Below are positions 43,466 through 53,132 of a stretch of 64,000 bases of DNA, one piece after another (within the stretch, counting starts at the first letter, position 1; every line of letters begins with the position of its first letter). The position numbers and the translations under genes are program-made. The DNA is from JBMYRH01 sp049602155 (GTDB lineage Bacteria > Myxococcota_A > UBA9042 > PHBI01 > JBMYRH01). The stretch covers positions 1 to 64,000 of the forward strand of contig JBMYRH010000029.1 in assembly GCA_049602155.1 (NCBI GenBank), given 5' to 3'. The notes below the pieces were generated by a model. The model was given only the letters and a program-made list of their open reading frames with translations. It was not told the origin of the DNA and searched no databases.

Positions 43466-45363
43466 GCACGCGAGCGGTCAGCCTGTCATGCGCCCTCATG
43501 CTCATCCTTCAGGCGAGCGAGGGGGTGGCGGTTGAGCGCGCGTTGCCACCTCACGCGGTCGGCGCTGTGCGGTCGCTTTTACAGCTGGCGACGCCCCTCG
43601 CACAGGACTCGGAGGAGCCCGTTCAGCTCTCGGCGACCATCGAGCGTGATCGCATCGCTGTGGTCGGGCGTGACCCTGAGGGCGGCGTGCGCCTCGCGGT
43701 GACCCTTGTCCACAGAGACGGCGCGCCCTCGCGCGCGGAGCTGGTCGGAGGCCTCGGCCTCCTCATGACCCCTGGCCCGGCGCCCGGGCCGCTTGTGGCC
43801 CTGCTCCGTGCGCGGCTCAGCGCTCGGGAGGTCGCGCTCCCTTGGGTCACTATTGAACGTGAGCCGGAAGAGGGGGAACTCTCAGAGCGCGCGGTGGAGC
43901 GGCAGGATTGGTCCACCATTGACCGCTGGTTGAGCGATGGTGCCTTGCGAGAGGCGCGCGCGGCCCTGGCCGAGATCGCGACGCCGGAGGACAGGATGGC
44001 GTTGGCGCACTTGGCGCTGCGCTGGCGGCTCGCCGGGGACCCGGCTCGGGCTGCGGCGCTCGTCGCCGGTCGCGACGCCGAGCAGCAGCCACACGCAGTC
44101 CTCGCGCTGCGTATCGCGCGGGGCGACGTGGTCCGGACAGAGGAGGCCCTGGAGGCGCTGCCTCGCGCGCGCCCATGCGAGGCAGTCGACTTGAGCGCCC
44201 TGTGGCGCAGGGGAGGGGAGTGTGATCAGGCGAGCGCCGTGGCAGATGAGATCGTCACGCGTCAGCCCAGCTGCGCCGAGGCCGCGTATGAAGCGGTCCA
44301 GTGCCATACGCGCAGCGGCCGGTTGCGCGCAGCTGAGGCCGTGCTTGAGAGGGCAGCGCAGGCCTCCCCGAGCCCGCTCGCCTTGCTTCAGGCCAAGAGC
44401 GCGCTCCTGACCCGCGCGGGAGATCACGCTGCGGCGTGGCGCGTCGAGGTTCAGATCGCGACCCGCCGCTTGGCAGGGCGAGGCGTCCTCGGGGGCGCGC
44501 GCTTCTTGATCGCTTGGGTCGCAGAGGAACTCCAGGTCCGCTGGCAGGCGTTGGTCACGACCTTGACGGCCAAAGGCGCGCCGCAGGCAGATGGCGAGGG
44601 TGCAGAGGCGCGGTGGTGCCCGCAGGTCGCGAACCTCTCTTGCCTGCGCCTCGCCTCCGGGGGGGACTTCCTGATGGGCGCGCAGTCCACGTCGGAGGGT
44701 GAGCCTGGCTTCGATGCGGCGGCCGCGGAGGATGAAGCGCCCGTGAGGCGTGTGAGCATCGCGCCGCTCTATGCGATGGAGACCGAGGTCGATGTCCGCT
44801 CCTACACGGCCTGTGTCCGCGCTGGCGGGTGCAGGGTGGAGGACGTTCAGACGCTGGGGGGCTACTTCAACTACGGGCAGCCGCTCCGCGCAGATCACCC
44901 GGTCAACGGGGTGAGCTGGGCTGGCGCATCGCGCTACTGCGCGTGGATCGGCGGCCGCCTACCGACCGAGGCTGAGTGGGAATTTTTGGCGCGTGGGGCG
45001 GACGGCCGACGCTTCCCGTGGGGAGATGAGGTCCCCGAGTGTGGTGCCGGCGGAAGTCGCTCTGGGCACCAGGGCTGTCCGGTGGATGGCACCCGCCCTC
45101 CTGGGATCTTGGTGGAGAGCTCTGCGGCCGGGCTGACGTCGATGGGGAGCGGTGTGTGGGAGTGGGTGTCCGATTGGTACGGCCCTTACGACGCTGCCGA
45201 CCTAGTCAACCCCGCTGGTCCGAAGGTGGGGGCAGACCGCGTGCAACGCGGCGGCGGCTGGACCACGGAGGAGGCCATCGAGCGGCGCGCCAGCTATCGC
45301 GCCAGCATGCCTCCAGATGCGCGGGCCAGTGACGTCGGCTTCCGGTGCGTTCGGAGCCGCTGA
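43462..45363 (+). CDS. Secreted SUMF1-domain protein with helical repeat region
   Basis: 633 residues from GTG 43462, coupled to the SDR gene. Signal peptide, then about 350 residues of Ala/Arg/Glu-rich helical repeats that resemble degenerate TPR. Residues about 390-630 are a SUMF1/FGE-like domain closely similar to that at 40564: DFLMGAQSTSEGEPGFDAAA, NGVSWAGASRYCAWIGGRLP, RFPWGDE, GVWEWVSDWYGP, VQRGGGW, ending DVGFRCVRSR. Catalytic competence is doubtful for the same reason as for the paralogue. It is likely an exported recognition or scaffold protein. Confidence 0.75.
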   Translation: MSTRAVSLSCALMLILQASEGVAVERALPPHAVGAVRSLLQLATPLAQDSEEPVQLSATIERDRIAVVGRDPEGGVRLAVTLVHRDGAPSRAELVGGLGLLMTPGPAPGPLVALLRARLSAREVALPWVTIEREPEEGELSERAVERQDWSTIDRWLSDGALREARAALAEIATPEDRMALAHLALRWRLAGDPARAAALVAGRDAEQQPHAVLALRIARGDVVRTEEALEALPRARPCEAVDLSALWRRGGECDQASAVADEIVTRQPSCAEAAYEAVQCHTRSGRLRAAEAVLERAAQASPSPLALLQAKSALLTRAGDHAAAWRVEVQIATRRLAGRGVLGGARFLIAWVAEELQVRWQALVTTLTAKGAPQADGEGAEARWCPQVANLSCLRLASGGDFLMGAQSTSEGEPGFDAAAAEDEAPVRRVSIAPLYAMETEVDVRSYTACVRAGGCRVEDVQTLGGYFNYGQPLRADHPVNGVSWAGASRYCAWIGGRLPTEAEWEFLARGADGRRFPWGDEVPECGAGGSRSGHQGCPVDGTRPPGILVESSAAGLTSMGSGVWEWVSDWYGPYDAADLVNPAGPKVGADRVQRGGGWTTEEAIERRASYRASMPPDARASDVGFRCVRSR

Positions 45364-45376
45364 GCAGTGAGGCGCG

Positions 45377-46879
45377 CTAAGGGGCGCCGAGGCTGATCAG
45401 GGATTGGTCCGAGCGCAGATACAGGTGCCCCTCATGGACAGTCGGGGTGGCGCGCCCTCCCTCGGTTTGAACGTTCGCATGGAAGGTGAAAGGTCGACCT
45501 GCACGTCCGATGACCGCGCGTCCATCTTCGCCCACGACGTAGAGGAACTCTCCGGCGATGATAGGGCTTGCTGAGGCCATCCCAGTGGGGAGGTCATAGG
45601 GGCCGCTGAGGGCTCCATCCTGCGTCTTCAAAAGCGTGAGGCGCCCTGAGCGGTCGACGATGTAGAGCAGCCCGTTGTGCAGCGCCGGTGTCGCGTAGAC
45701 GGCCTCGGTCCCTACGCGGACGCGCCAGGTCGGGGTCGCGTCACCGCGGGAGAGTGCGCGCTTGGAGACCGCCATCGCCCAGGTCCCATAATCTTTGCTC
45801 GCCGTGGCGTCGGCGACGACGGTGCTCCCGACCCAGTAGACAAATCGTTCGTCTTCCACGGGTCCGATGTAGACCGTGTTCGCGTCCACGTCGGCCAAGA
45901 GCTTCCCGTCGCTCGCGCGGTGCACGAGGCCACGCGGGGTGGCGACGGCCGGGGTGCCGCCGATCGTGACAGCAGCGGGGGTCCCGAAGTCGTCGTAGAC
46001 GCCGCCACGCCAGACCACACCACCGGTCTCGGGGTTCAAGGCTTGCAGGGTGCCAAGGGCGACGATGAGCTGCCCCCCGATCAAGAGTGGCGACGCAGCG
46101 TGTCCATGGGTGTTGCCTCGCATCGGTCGATGGGGTGGCCCGAGCCACCGCACCCAGACGCGCTCGCCGCTGTGAGAGTACGCCGCCACGATCCCCGAAC
46201 CGTAGAGCACGTAGACGCGCTCCCTGTCCGCGACGGGGGTCGCTGACGCGTAACCAATGGTGTCTCCACGAGGGCGCACCCAGAAGCGCTCTGCGCCGTC
46301 GAGGGTCGTACGCAGTGTGCTTTGCTCGGCCTCAAGCTCGGCGAGCTCGCCCTGCAGCGCTTCACGTGCCTCGGGGGCGCCAGGCTTACGGAGCTTCCGG
46401 GAGAGCGTGCGCTGTCTCCGCTGGAGCGTCTTGAGGCGCTTCTCGGCGATCTTTGCTGAGGCGATCAGGGCGCGCGCTTCCTTCGCCTCAGCCCCTTTCA
46501 GCGCATCGATAACCTCGAGGCTGTCTTGCCAAAGCATGCGACCGTCTTTCGTCGACAGGGCGTGCAGCGTCGCGGGCTCGGTCGTCACGAAGACGCGCTC
46601 ACCGATGACCACAGGGCTCGAGTTCGCCCAAGCGGGGAGCGGGGTCCGCCAGCGCACTTGGTCCGAGGTCTCGAGGGACCACGTGGTGGGAGCGCCGCCA
46701 GGGTAGTGGCCGGTGCCGTCGTGGCGCCACCCCGAGGGTGCGCTCTGCGCCAGCGGCGCCACACAGACCAAGGCCACGAGCGAGGTGAGCCCCACCGTGA
46801 GGCAGCTGGCGAATCGAGCGCGCTTCGGGGCTGAGAGAGGCACAAGGGCATCATGGGTCAGCAGAGGGCTTCGATGCAA
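45377..46879 (-). CDS. PQQ-type beta-propeller protein with coiled-coil insert
   Basis: 500 residues. A signal-like segment (LTVGLTSLVALVCVAPLAQSA) precedes a propeller of PQQ/outer-membrane-BamB type: VFVTTEPATLHALSTKDGRMLWQDS, VYVLYGSGIVAAYSHSGERVWV, LIVALGTLQALNPETGGVVWRGG and LYIVDRSGRLTLLKTQDG are blades. Between blades one and two lies about 75 residues of Lys/Arg/Glu helix (KIAEKRLKTLQRRQRTLSRK, LQGELAELEAEQSTL), predicted to form an antiparallel coiled coil. No sign of PQQ dehydrogenase catalytic residues. The start is uncertain (TTG 46879 or GTG 46843). Confidence 0.7.
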   Translation of the reverse strand: MHRSPLLTHDALVPLSAPKRARFASCLTVGLTSLVALVCVAPLAQSAPSGWRHDGTGHYPGGAPTTWSLETSDQVRWRTPLPAWANSSPVVIGERVFVTTEPATLHALSTKDGRMLWQDSLEVIDALKGAEAKEARALIASAKIAEKRLKTLQRRQRTLSRKLRKPGAPEAREALQGELAELEAEQSTLRTTLDGAERFWVRPRGDTIGYASATPVADRERVYVLYGSGIVAAYSHSGERVWVRWLGPPHRPMRGNTHGHAASPLLIGGQLIVALGTLQALNPETGGVVWRGGVYDDFGTPAAVTIGGTPAVATPRGLVHRASDGKLLADVDANTVYIGPVEDERFVYWVGSTVVADATASKDYGTWAMAVSKRALSRGDATPTWRVRVGTEAVYATPALHNGLLYIVDRSGRLTLLKTQDGALSGPYDLPTGMASASPIIAGEFLYVVGEDGRAVIGRAGRPFTFHANVQTEGGRATPTVHEGHLYLRSDQSLISLGAP

Positions 46880-47062
46880 CGTCGTGGGGGTGTCCCTTGA
46901 ACCGCTCAGGCGTGGTGCGGCCTGCTCCCTGCCCTAATTGCGGCGGAAAAGGGAATGTGCGAGGGGCAGGGGCGCGTTGAGGGGCGGCAGGGCCAGCCTT
47001 GGCGCCGAAGAACCATTCAAGCCAGGGCGGCATAACCGAAACGATTGGGGTAAGCTCAGCGC

Positions 47063-49660
47063 ATGATTGGACGTCCTTCACAGTGGGCAGGGGCTCTCCT
47101 GCTCGGCTTCCTCGCCTTCGGGTTGCCCTCGACCGCGGGGGCGACCGAGGCGACCAAGTGGGTCACGCTCTCTGACTTCGAGGCCCCGGAGTCCGCGCTC
47201 CGTGTCTTCGGCAACGCGCTGCCACCGACGGCCGAGGCTGCTGCGCTTTGGAGGGGCGCCCAGTCCGCCAGCGGGCCGTGGGCGAACCCGGTGGTCTGCC
47301 GGGTAAACTATCGACGCTCCTTTGTGCCTGGGGAGCTCGACCTCAACCAAGGCGTCTGCGTCTTGTTCATGCACACGCGCCAGGGGAGCGAGACCGAGTG
47401 CACCAGCCGTGATGCAGTGTGTCGGATCCACGTGCCCCTCGGCGCGGGCGTCGAGGTCCTGGCGCACGCCGACACCATGCACTTGATTCCCCTCGTCAAC
47501 GGCGCCAAGGCCGTCAGAGGAACGGTGGCCCTCGACACAGATGGGCTCACTGGGAAATGGCGCCTGTGCCTGCAAGGCGGACACGTCGGGGCGACAGAGC
47601 AGTCGAAGGTCGACTGCGTCACCGGCAGCGGCGGCAAGCGCGGGGGCGTCGACTTCGGATATGGCGACAGCGCTGCGACGGAGGGCCGACAGCTCGCGGA
47701 GGTCTCAAGCTGGGTCGCGGCGCGTCGAGCGGGCCTGATGGCGGTCCTCAAGGCAGCCCAGGCCGCGCAATCGACCGTCGAGATCGACAAGGCGTTGGTC
47801 GCGGTGAAGGCCGCGAATCAGGGCGCAGAGTCGGAGCTCGCGCCACTCCTCGACGGGCTGGAGCCTGTTGGGGCGCAAAAGGCACGAGACATCATCGCTC
47901 ACGGCCTCGGAGACGTGACCAAGGCGCTCAGGTTCGAGGCCCAGACCTTAACGCGTCGCCGGGATGTGGCCGAGGCGCTCGCGAACATCGATGCGCTGGT
48001 CGGGCGCGTGGACGGCACACTGGCGGAGGCCCGTGACGCCGTGGACGATGACGATGACGACGACGATGATGATGAGGAGGAGGAGGAGGCCGAGGAGGCT
48101 GCTGAGCTTGTGAAGCAGCTGGACCGGTACGCTGGCAGCCTTAACGCCGTGCTCTCCGAGGGGGTCTTGGACGGCACGTCGCACGCCGAGCGCGCAGCGC
48201 GCCTGAAGGCGATGAGCCGAGAGATTGGGGTGGTCCTGGAGCGGTTGGAGCCCAGGCTCTCCTCCGACGCTAGGACGGCGCGCCTGGCGCACCACATTGA
48301 GCGCCTCAGTCAGCCGCGCGCTGACCTCCGAGGGCTAGGGACAGCGGTCACTGCGTTTAAGCGCCTGCAGAAGGTGACGGACCCCTTCGATGCTCAGCGC
48401 GGGCGGGTCGCCCTCGTCGAGGCCCTCCGCAGCCAGGTGCTGGCTGCATGGACACAGGGGCTCTACGTGGCGGTGGGGGCGACTGATGACGCTGCCCGCG
48501 AGCATGTTGAGGCGATGGCGGGGTTTGAGGCAGCCTTTGACGGATGGCGTGCGCTGCCAAAGCCTGGGGAGGACGAGCCCGAGGCTGAGGAGGTCGCCGA
48601 GGAGGTGCGACGTCTGCGAGATGTCCTGGAGTCGGCGGGCTTAAGTTGGCAGTGGCAACTGCCTGCGCGCACGCCCGCTTGGGACGCGGCCTGGACAGAG
48701 CGACCGGCCCCCACTCAGCCCCCTGGACGGCGCGTTGAGGGGCCACGCGTGGTGGAGAAGGCGAAGGGCTGGATCGTGTCGACCCTCGGTGACGCGCTGT
48801 CGCCCCCGTTGAAGTATTGGTTTGTGTGTATCGGAGCTGGCCGCCTAGAGGGCTCTCCCTCGTTGGCGACCCGCATTGGTCGGTGCATTGCGGCTCAAGA
48901 GGGCTTGGGGCCGATGGTCGATGACGAGCCTTTGGGTGACGCCAGTGAGCCGCTAGAGGCGGTTGAAGGGGAGTGGGCGACGCTGCTGACGGCGCTTGAG
49001 AGCGGTGACCATAAGCGCTGCAAAGGTGTCCTGAAGGCGCATGCGGCGCACAAGTTCGCGGTCGTGATCGAGGCGGCCTGTGTGAAGGCTAAGGCGGCTG
49101 ACAAAGAGCACGCCAAAGATCGCGCGGCGCAGAAGAAGATCGCCAAGATCTATGGGCGCATGAAGAAGGCCATGGAGAAGGGGAAATGGAAGAAGGCGAG
49201 CAAGTCCTTAAAGGCCATCCAGAAGAAGAACAAAAGAGGGGTCCTCGATGAGGCGCTGATCGATCAATGGCGTGCATCCATCGACGGAGCTCAGGCGGAA
49301 GGCAAGCGCCGCAAGGCGGAGGCGAAGGCCGAGAAGCGGCGCCTCCGTGAGCAGAAGACGATGCGAAAGCGCGTCGCGAAATTGATGCGCAAGGTGCCAC
49401 GTCATGCGGCGCAGTGCCTTGAGGCGAAGGCGACCTACGCTGAGGCAGTGAGGCAAAGCGGGGCTGCTGCGATGGACGGAGACCTCGGCCGCGCCAAGCA
49501 GCTCAACGCGCTCAAGGACAAGACCCGGCGCAAGGCCTGTGATCTCCAAGCCAAGGTCCTCGTCGTGCACCAGCTTCACGAGGCCCTTGGGGACGCTGCG
49601 GCGGCTCAGGCGGTGAAGCGCGAGACGGCGAGCTGCTTCCAGGGCTGGGAGTGTCGGTGA
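47063..49660 (+). CDS. Large secreted coiled-coil protein with acidic run
   Basis: 865 residues; family not recognised. Signal peptide (MIGRPSQWAGALLLGFLAFG...STAGA). An N-terminal domain of about 170 residues is Cys-paired (VCRVNYRRSF, CVLFMHTRQGSETECTSRDAVCRIHVP) and may be a small beta domain. The rest is mostly helical with long Ala/Glu/Lys/Arg segments, broken near residue 330 by an uninterrupted stretch of Asp followed by Glu (bases 48046-48093). The C-terminal 250 residues alternate Lys-rich and Glu-rich helices (YGRMKKAMEKGKWKKASKSL). An exported structural or binding role is likely. Confidence 0.6.
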   Translation: MIGRPSQWAGALLLGFLAFGLPSTAGATEATKWVTLSDFEAPESALRVFGNALPPTAEAAALWRGAQSASGPWANPVVCRVNYRRSFVPGELDLNQGVCVLFMHTRQGSETECTSRDAVCRIHVPLGAGVEVLAHADTMHLIPLVNGAKAVRGTVALDTDGLTGKWRLCLQGGHVGATEQSKVDCVTGSGGKRGGVDFGYGDSAATEGRQLAEVSSWVAARRAGLMAVLKAAQAAQSTVEIDKALVAVKAANQGAESELAPLLDGLEPVGAQKARDIIAHGLGDVTKALRFEAQTLTRRRDVAEALANIDALVGRVDGTLAEARDAVDDDDDDDDDDEEEEEAEEAAELVKQLDRYAGSLNAVLSEGVLDGTSHAERAARLKAMSREIGVVLERLEPRLSSDARTARLAHHIERLSQPRADLRGLGTAVTAFKRLQKVTDPFDAQRGRVALVEALRSQVLAAWTQGLYVAVGATDDAAREHVEAMAGFEAAFDGWRALPKPGEDEPEAEEVAEEVRRLRDVLESAGLSWQWQLPARTPAWDAAWTERPAPTQPPGRRVEGPRVVEKAKGWIVSTLGDALSPPLKYWFVCIGAGRLEGSPSLATRIGRCIAAQEGLGPMVDDEPLGDASEPLEAVEGEWATLLTALESGDHKRCKGVLKAHAAHKFAVVIEAACVKAKAADKEHAKDRAAQKKIAKIYGRMKKAMEKGKWKKASKSLKAIQKKNKRGVLDEALIDQWRASIDGAQAEGKRRKAEAKAEKRRLREQKTMRKRVAKLMRKVPRHAAQCLEAKATYAEAVRQSGAAAMDGDLGRAKQLNALKDKTRRKACDLQAKVLVVHQLHEALGDAAAAQAVKRETASCFQGWECR

Positions 49661-49727
49661 TAGGAGGCTGGATGGGGCGCTGTCGTGAGAGCGGCGGCCC
49701 GCGAACTTTCACGGTTGGAGCGACACG

Positions 49728-50291
49728 ATGTTGAGTCGAGAAGAGGCCTGGGAGCACCTTTGCGAGTGGACGAAGACCGATACGCTGAGGCGCCATGCGC
49801 GTGCTGTCGAGGTCGTGATGCGTGCAGCGGCATACCGTTACGGCGCCGGTGATGACGACGTCGAGGTGTGGGGGATCGCTGGCATGCTCCACGACGCGGA
49901 CTATGAAGCTTGGCCGGAGGAGCACCCCCATCGGATCGTGGGTTGGTTACGAGAGCGCGATGAGGAGGCGTTGGCTCACGCCATCTCGGCCCATTACACG
50001 CACTGGGGCGTGGCGTACGACAGCCAGCTCGACCGGGCGCTGCTCGCCTGCGATGAGTTGACGGGCTTCATCGGGGCGTGCTGCCTCGTGCGCCCCGAAG
50101 GGATACACACGCTCAAGCCCAAGTCTGTGAAGAAGAAGCTCAAGGACAAGCGCTTCGCAGCAAAGGTAGAGCGGCACGAGGTCCGAACCGGGGCGGAGAT
50201 GCTCGAGGTCGACCTCGGTGAGCATATCCAGTTCATCATCGACGCGCTAAAGCCTCACGCTGAAGAGCTGGGCCTCGGAGGTCGCGCCTAA
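49728..50291 (+). CDS. HD-domain hydrolase
   Basis: 187 residues. The HD metal site is complete: LRRHARAVE, GMLHDADYE, AISAHYTH and ACDELTG. Small HD proteins of this layout (with LHDADYExxPE and KSVKKKLKDKRFA) are predicted metal-dependent phosphohydrolases; the C-terminal part FIIDALKPHAEELGL is typical. Substrate unknown. It overlaps the convergent PQQ-propeller gene by four bases. Confidence 0.82.
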   Translation: MLSREEAWEHLCEWTKTDTLRRHARAVEVVMRAAAYRYGAGDDDVEVWGIAGMLHDADYEAWPEEHPHRIVGWLRERDEEALAHAISAHYTHWGVAYDSQLDRALLACDELTGFIGACCLVRPEGIHTLKPKSVKKKLKDKRFAAKVERHEVRTGAEMLEVDLGEHIQFIIDALKPHAEELGLGGRA

Positions 50292-51619
50292 GGGCTAGGG
50301 TCATCGGCGAGGCAGTAGAGCGCGCCCTCTCCTCGGAGGAAGAGGGCATCCCCCGCGACCGCCGGAGAGGCTGAGAAGGTGTCGTTGAGCTGATTGCGCG
50401 CGACGAGCGCCATGTCGGCGTTGATGTCGAGCACGACGGCGTCGCCGCCCCGGCCGAGCGCATAGAGGTGCCCGTTGGCGATGATGGGTGAGGCGTACAT
50501 GCGGCGGATGCCAGGGAGCGGACGTGGACCCCACAGGACCTCCCCCGTCTTTGGCGCGACGCAGGTCAGGACCCCGCTCAGGTGCCGGTTGAAGCAGAGG
50601 CGATCGGCGCTCAGGACAGGGGAGGGGACGTAGGGTGTGTCCCTCATACGTCGCCACAGGACGGCGTCGCTGCCCGTCACGTCGCCTTTCGCCTTGGCGA
50701 GGTCGATGGTCAGCATCGCGCGGCTCTCATAGCTGCTCATGACGTGGACGAGCCCCTGGCCGTAGACGGGTGATGCGACCACGTTGTGAGAGAGTCCGCC
50801 GCAGGACCACAGGGCTTCGCCGGTCTCAAGGGCGTAGCCTCGGACACGATCAGTGGCGCTGACGATGACCTGCGAGCGCCCCTGATGGGTGATGATCAGC
50901 GGCGTGGACCAGGAGGTGACCTCCTTGCGGTTCACGCGCCATCGTTCGCGGCCCGTGGGGGCGTCGAAGCCGACCACGAAGGACTCGCCTTCATGGTCCC
51001 AATTGATGACGAGCACATCACCGAAGAGGGCAGGTGAGCTCCCTTCGCCATGGCCGTGCTTGGTGTGCATGTTCCCGAGGTTAGCGCGCCAAAGGAGCTT
51101 GCCGCGCCAGTCCAGGGCGTAGAGGCCGCGAGAGCCGAAGGAGGCGTAGACCCGTTTGCCGTCCGTCACCATTGACGCTGAGGCCCAGCTCGCCGACACG
51201 TGGGTGCTCTCATGGGGCTGCTCATCGTGCACCACGGTCTGCCAGCGGTGCTGACCTGTCCGGCGATCGAGGGCCATGACCACGAATCGGTGCCGCTGGA
51301 GCGCCCGCATGTTGTCATGGTCGCCATGACGGTCATGGTTGAGCGCCTCCTTTGCTTCGCCATAAGGGATGGCGGTCGTGATGAAGACGTGGTCGCCCCA
51401 GATGATCGGGGTGGAATGCCCTCTCCCGGATAGCGTCGCCTTCCAGCGCAGGTTCTGTGTCTCGCTCCACGAGGTCGGGGGCGTGGCGTCGGGAGAGACC
51501 CCCGAACCTAGCGGGCCTCGCCATTGGGGCCAGTGCGCAGGTCCGTCACTCGCCGAGGCCGCCGTGCCGGCGAGCAGCGCCATGCACACGAGCACGGCTG
51601 ACCCAGTGAGCGCCTTCAC
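50288..51619 (-). CDS. Secreted PQQ-type beta-propeller protein
   Basis: 443 residues. Signal peptide (ALTGSAVLVCMALLAGTAASA), then HWPQWRGPLGSGVSP, the typical opening of secreted propellers of this family in Planctomycetes and Myxococcota. Blades include VVMALDRRTGQHRWQTVVH, GLYALDWRGKLLWRANLG, FVVGFDAPTGRERWRVN and RGYALETGEALWSCGG. Likely a binding propeller; enzymatic PQQ residues are not visible. GTG 51619 begins one base after the stop of the Kazal lipoprotein gene, so the two form an operon. Confidence 0.8.
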   Translation of the reverse strand: MKALTGSAVLVCMALLAGTAASASDGPAHWPQWRGPLGSGVSPDATPPTSWSETQNLRWKATLSGRGHSTPIIWGDHVFITTAIPYGEAKEALNHDRHGDHDNMRALQRHRFVVMALDRRTGQHRWQTVVHDEQPHESTHVSASWASASMVTDGKRVYASFGSRGLYALDWRGKLLWRANLGNMHTKHGHGEGSSPALFGDVLVINWDHEGESFVVGFDAPTGRERWRVNRKEVTSWSTPLIITHQGRSQVIVSATDRVRGYALETGEALWSCGGLSHNVVASPVYGQGLVHVMSSYESRAMLTIDLAKAKGDVTGSDAVLWRRMRDTPYVPSPVLSADRLCFNRHLSGVLTCVAPKTGEVLWGPRPLPGIRRMYASPIIANGHLYALGRGGDAVVLDINADMALVARNQLNDTFSASPAVAGDALFLRGEGALYCLADDPSP

Positions 51620-51620
51620 G

Positions 51621-52985
51621 CTAATCCGTGCAGATGCCGTAAGAGGCTACTGGGATGTCGACCTTCTGGGCGTGACACAGGGACTCGAACGAGACCCCGT
51701 CACATCCGCAGACTGGGACATTGTCTCCCCCTTGGACATCGCATTGAAAGGGGGAGGGGTAGCAGATCCCGGGGCCAGTGCAGTCTCCGACCGGGCCGGC
51801 GCAGAACATGCCTTGGCCGCAGTCGCCGGGCACGCCGAGCTCGCAGTCGCCCTCACCGCAGGGGCCGTAGTGGTTGAAGGCGACGCCGGCCAGGACCCGC
51901 GCGCACTTGTTCTCGTAGGTCACGTTGTCACAGCCGCACTCCGGTGGCGCATTGGGTGGGCACGGTTCCTCGGGATCCACGCAGAGCCCGTTGGCCTCTG
52001 GTTGGCAGCTCTGCAAGTCGCAGTAGGCATCGGGGTCGCTGCACACCAGCTCGTCTGGGCCCGCGCAGGGCTCTGCAGGGGGCTCACCACACCAGCCGAC
52101 GTGCGCGAGGTTCTTGCCGGCGCTCGCCAACGTACACGGCGTCGCATAGTCGAGGCCGTTGCATGCGCACTGAACCTCTCCGGGGCTGTTGCCGCACACG
52201 GGGCGCTCTTTACAAAACCCCTCGCCGAGGCACCCGCCAAAGCAGTACTCATTGACGTCACACCCTGTCCCGAACCCGCCACCTGTGGTGTCCACGTCGC
52301 AATTTAAGGAGACGTCCGGGCATGGCCCTGGGCCGATGGCATATTGTCCGGCTTGCTCGGCGAAGCATGCGCTGGCGTAGCTGTTGCCATCACAGGCGCA
52401 GACCGACTCTGCGGAGGGCTCACATTCGGTGGGTTTCGGGGTACAGAGGCCCTCGAGACCGAGACCGCAGCCGCCGGTGGCGCAGTAGGAGCCGTCTGGG
52501 CACGGTGGCCCACCGAAGAGGCAAAATGCGGATTCAGGTTCATTGCCGGCATCTTCGATCGCGGTGTCCACATCGTCGGTGGCGTCGCTGGCGGCGCCGT
52601 CCTCAACGTCAGTGGGCACCGTGGTGTCCTCTTCAGAGTCCTCGGGCCCCTGCATATCTTCGGTCGGCTGGCCGTCCAGGTCTCCCATTGAGGTGTCGGT
52701 GTCACCTTGGGGGGCTGCTGAGTCCGTGAGGGGAGCCTCAGTGTCCTCGGGGGCGCTGGTGTCCTCCACGTCTGAGGGCTGAACCTCGGCCTCCGGGACG
52801 TCGCCCGCCACGACGGCTGTGTCTGGTGAGCTTGAGTCCTCCGCGGCCGGCTCAGCGCTTGCATCATTGGCGCCACCGCTTGGGCCCGATGCGGGCTCTG
52901 CGGAGGAGCCGCAGGCTGTCAGCGAGAGCACGATGGTGAGCGCGATGAGCGACGAGGGGAGGGAGCGTTGAGTGAGGACGTTCAT
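51621..52985 (-). CDS. Kazal-like multidomain lipoprotein
   Basis: 454 residues. Lipobox SLTAC, then about 130 residues of acidic Asp/Thr/Glu/Pro stem. The rest is Cys-rich with Kazal-like units: PVCGNSPGEVQCACNGLDY, PECGCDNVTYENKCARV and VPVCGCDGVSFESLCHAQ, plus two or three less regular Cys modules beginning DGSYCATGGCG. Kazal domains usually inhibit serine proteases; the reactive-site loops here are not assignable by eye, so inhibition is a family-based guess. Same operon as the following propeller gene. Confidence 0.75.
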   Translation of the reverse strand: MNVLTQRSLPSSLIALTIVLSLTACGSSAEPASGPSGGANDASAEPAAEDSSSPDTAVVAGDVPEAEVQPSDVEDTSAPEDTEAPLTDSAAPQGDTDTSMGDLDGQPTEDMQGPEDSEEDTTVPTDVEDGAASDATDDVDTAIEDAGNEPESAFCLFGGPPCPDGSYCATGGCGLGLEGLCTPKPTECEPSAESVCACDGNSYASACFAEQAGQYAIGPGPCPDVSLNCDVDTTGGGFGTGCDVNEYCFGGCLGEGFCKERPVCGNSPGEVQCACNGLDYATPCTLASAGKNLAHVGWCGEPPAEPCAGPDELVCSDPDAYCDLQSCQPEANGLCVDPEEPCPPNAPPECGCDNVTYENKCARVLAGVAFNHYGPCGEGDCELGVPGDCGQGMFCAGPVGDCTGPGICYPSPFQCDVQGGDNVPVCGCDGVSFESLCHAQKVDIPVASYGICTD

Positions 52986-53132
52986 GCCGCGCAGTGTGGC
53001 ATACCTCGGCCATCATCAACAGCTTGGAAGCACTGAGCGGCAAGACGCAGCTCAGCGACAGCTCACATGCTCCGACATGCGAACCGTCGCGAACTTAAGG
53101 CGACATTGTTCAAGCCCTGAGGGGCCGGATGA

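Noticed and set aside
40564..45363. Formylglycine-generating enzyme and sulfatase system
   Set aside because: The SUMF1 domains lack the expected catalytic Cys pair and no sulfatase gene with a CxPxR motif is present in the window.
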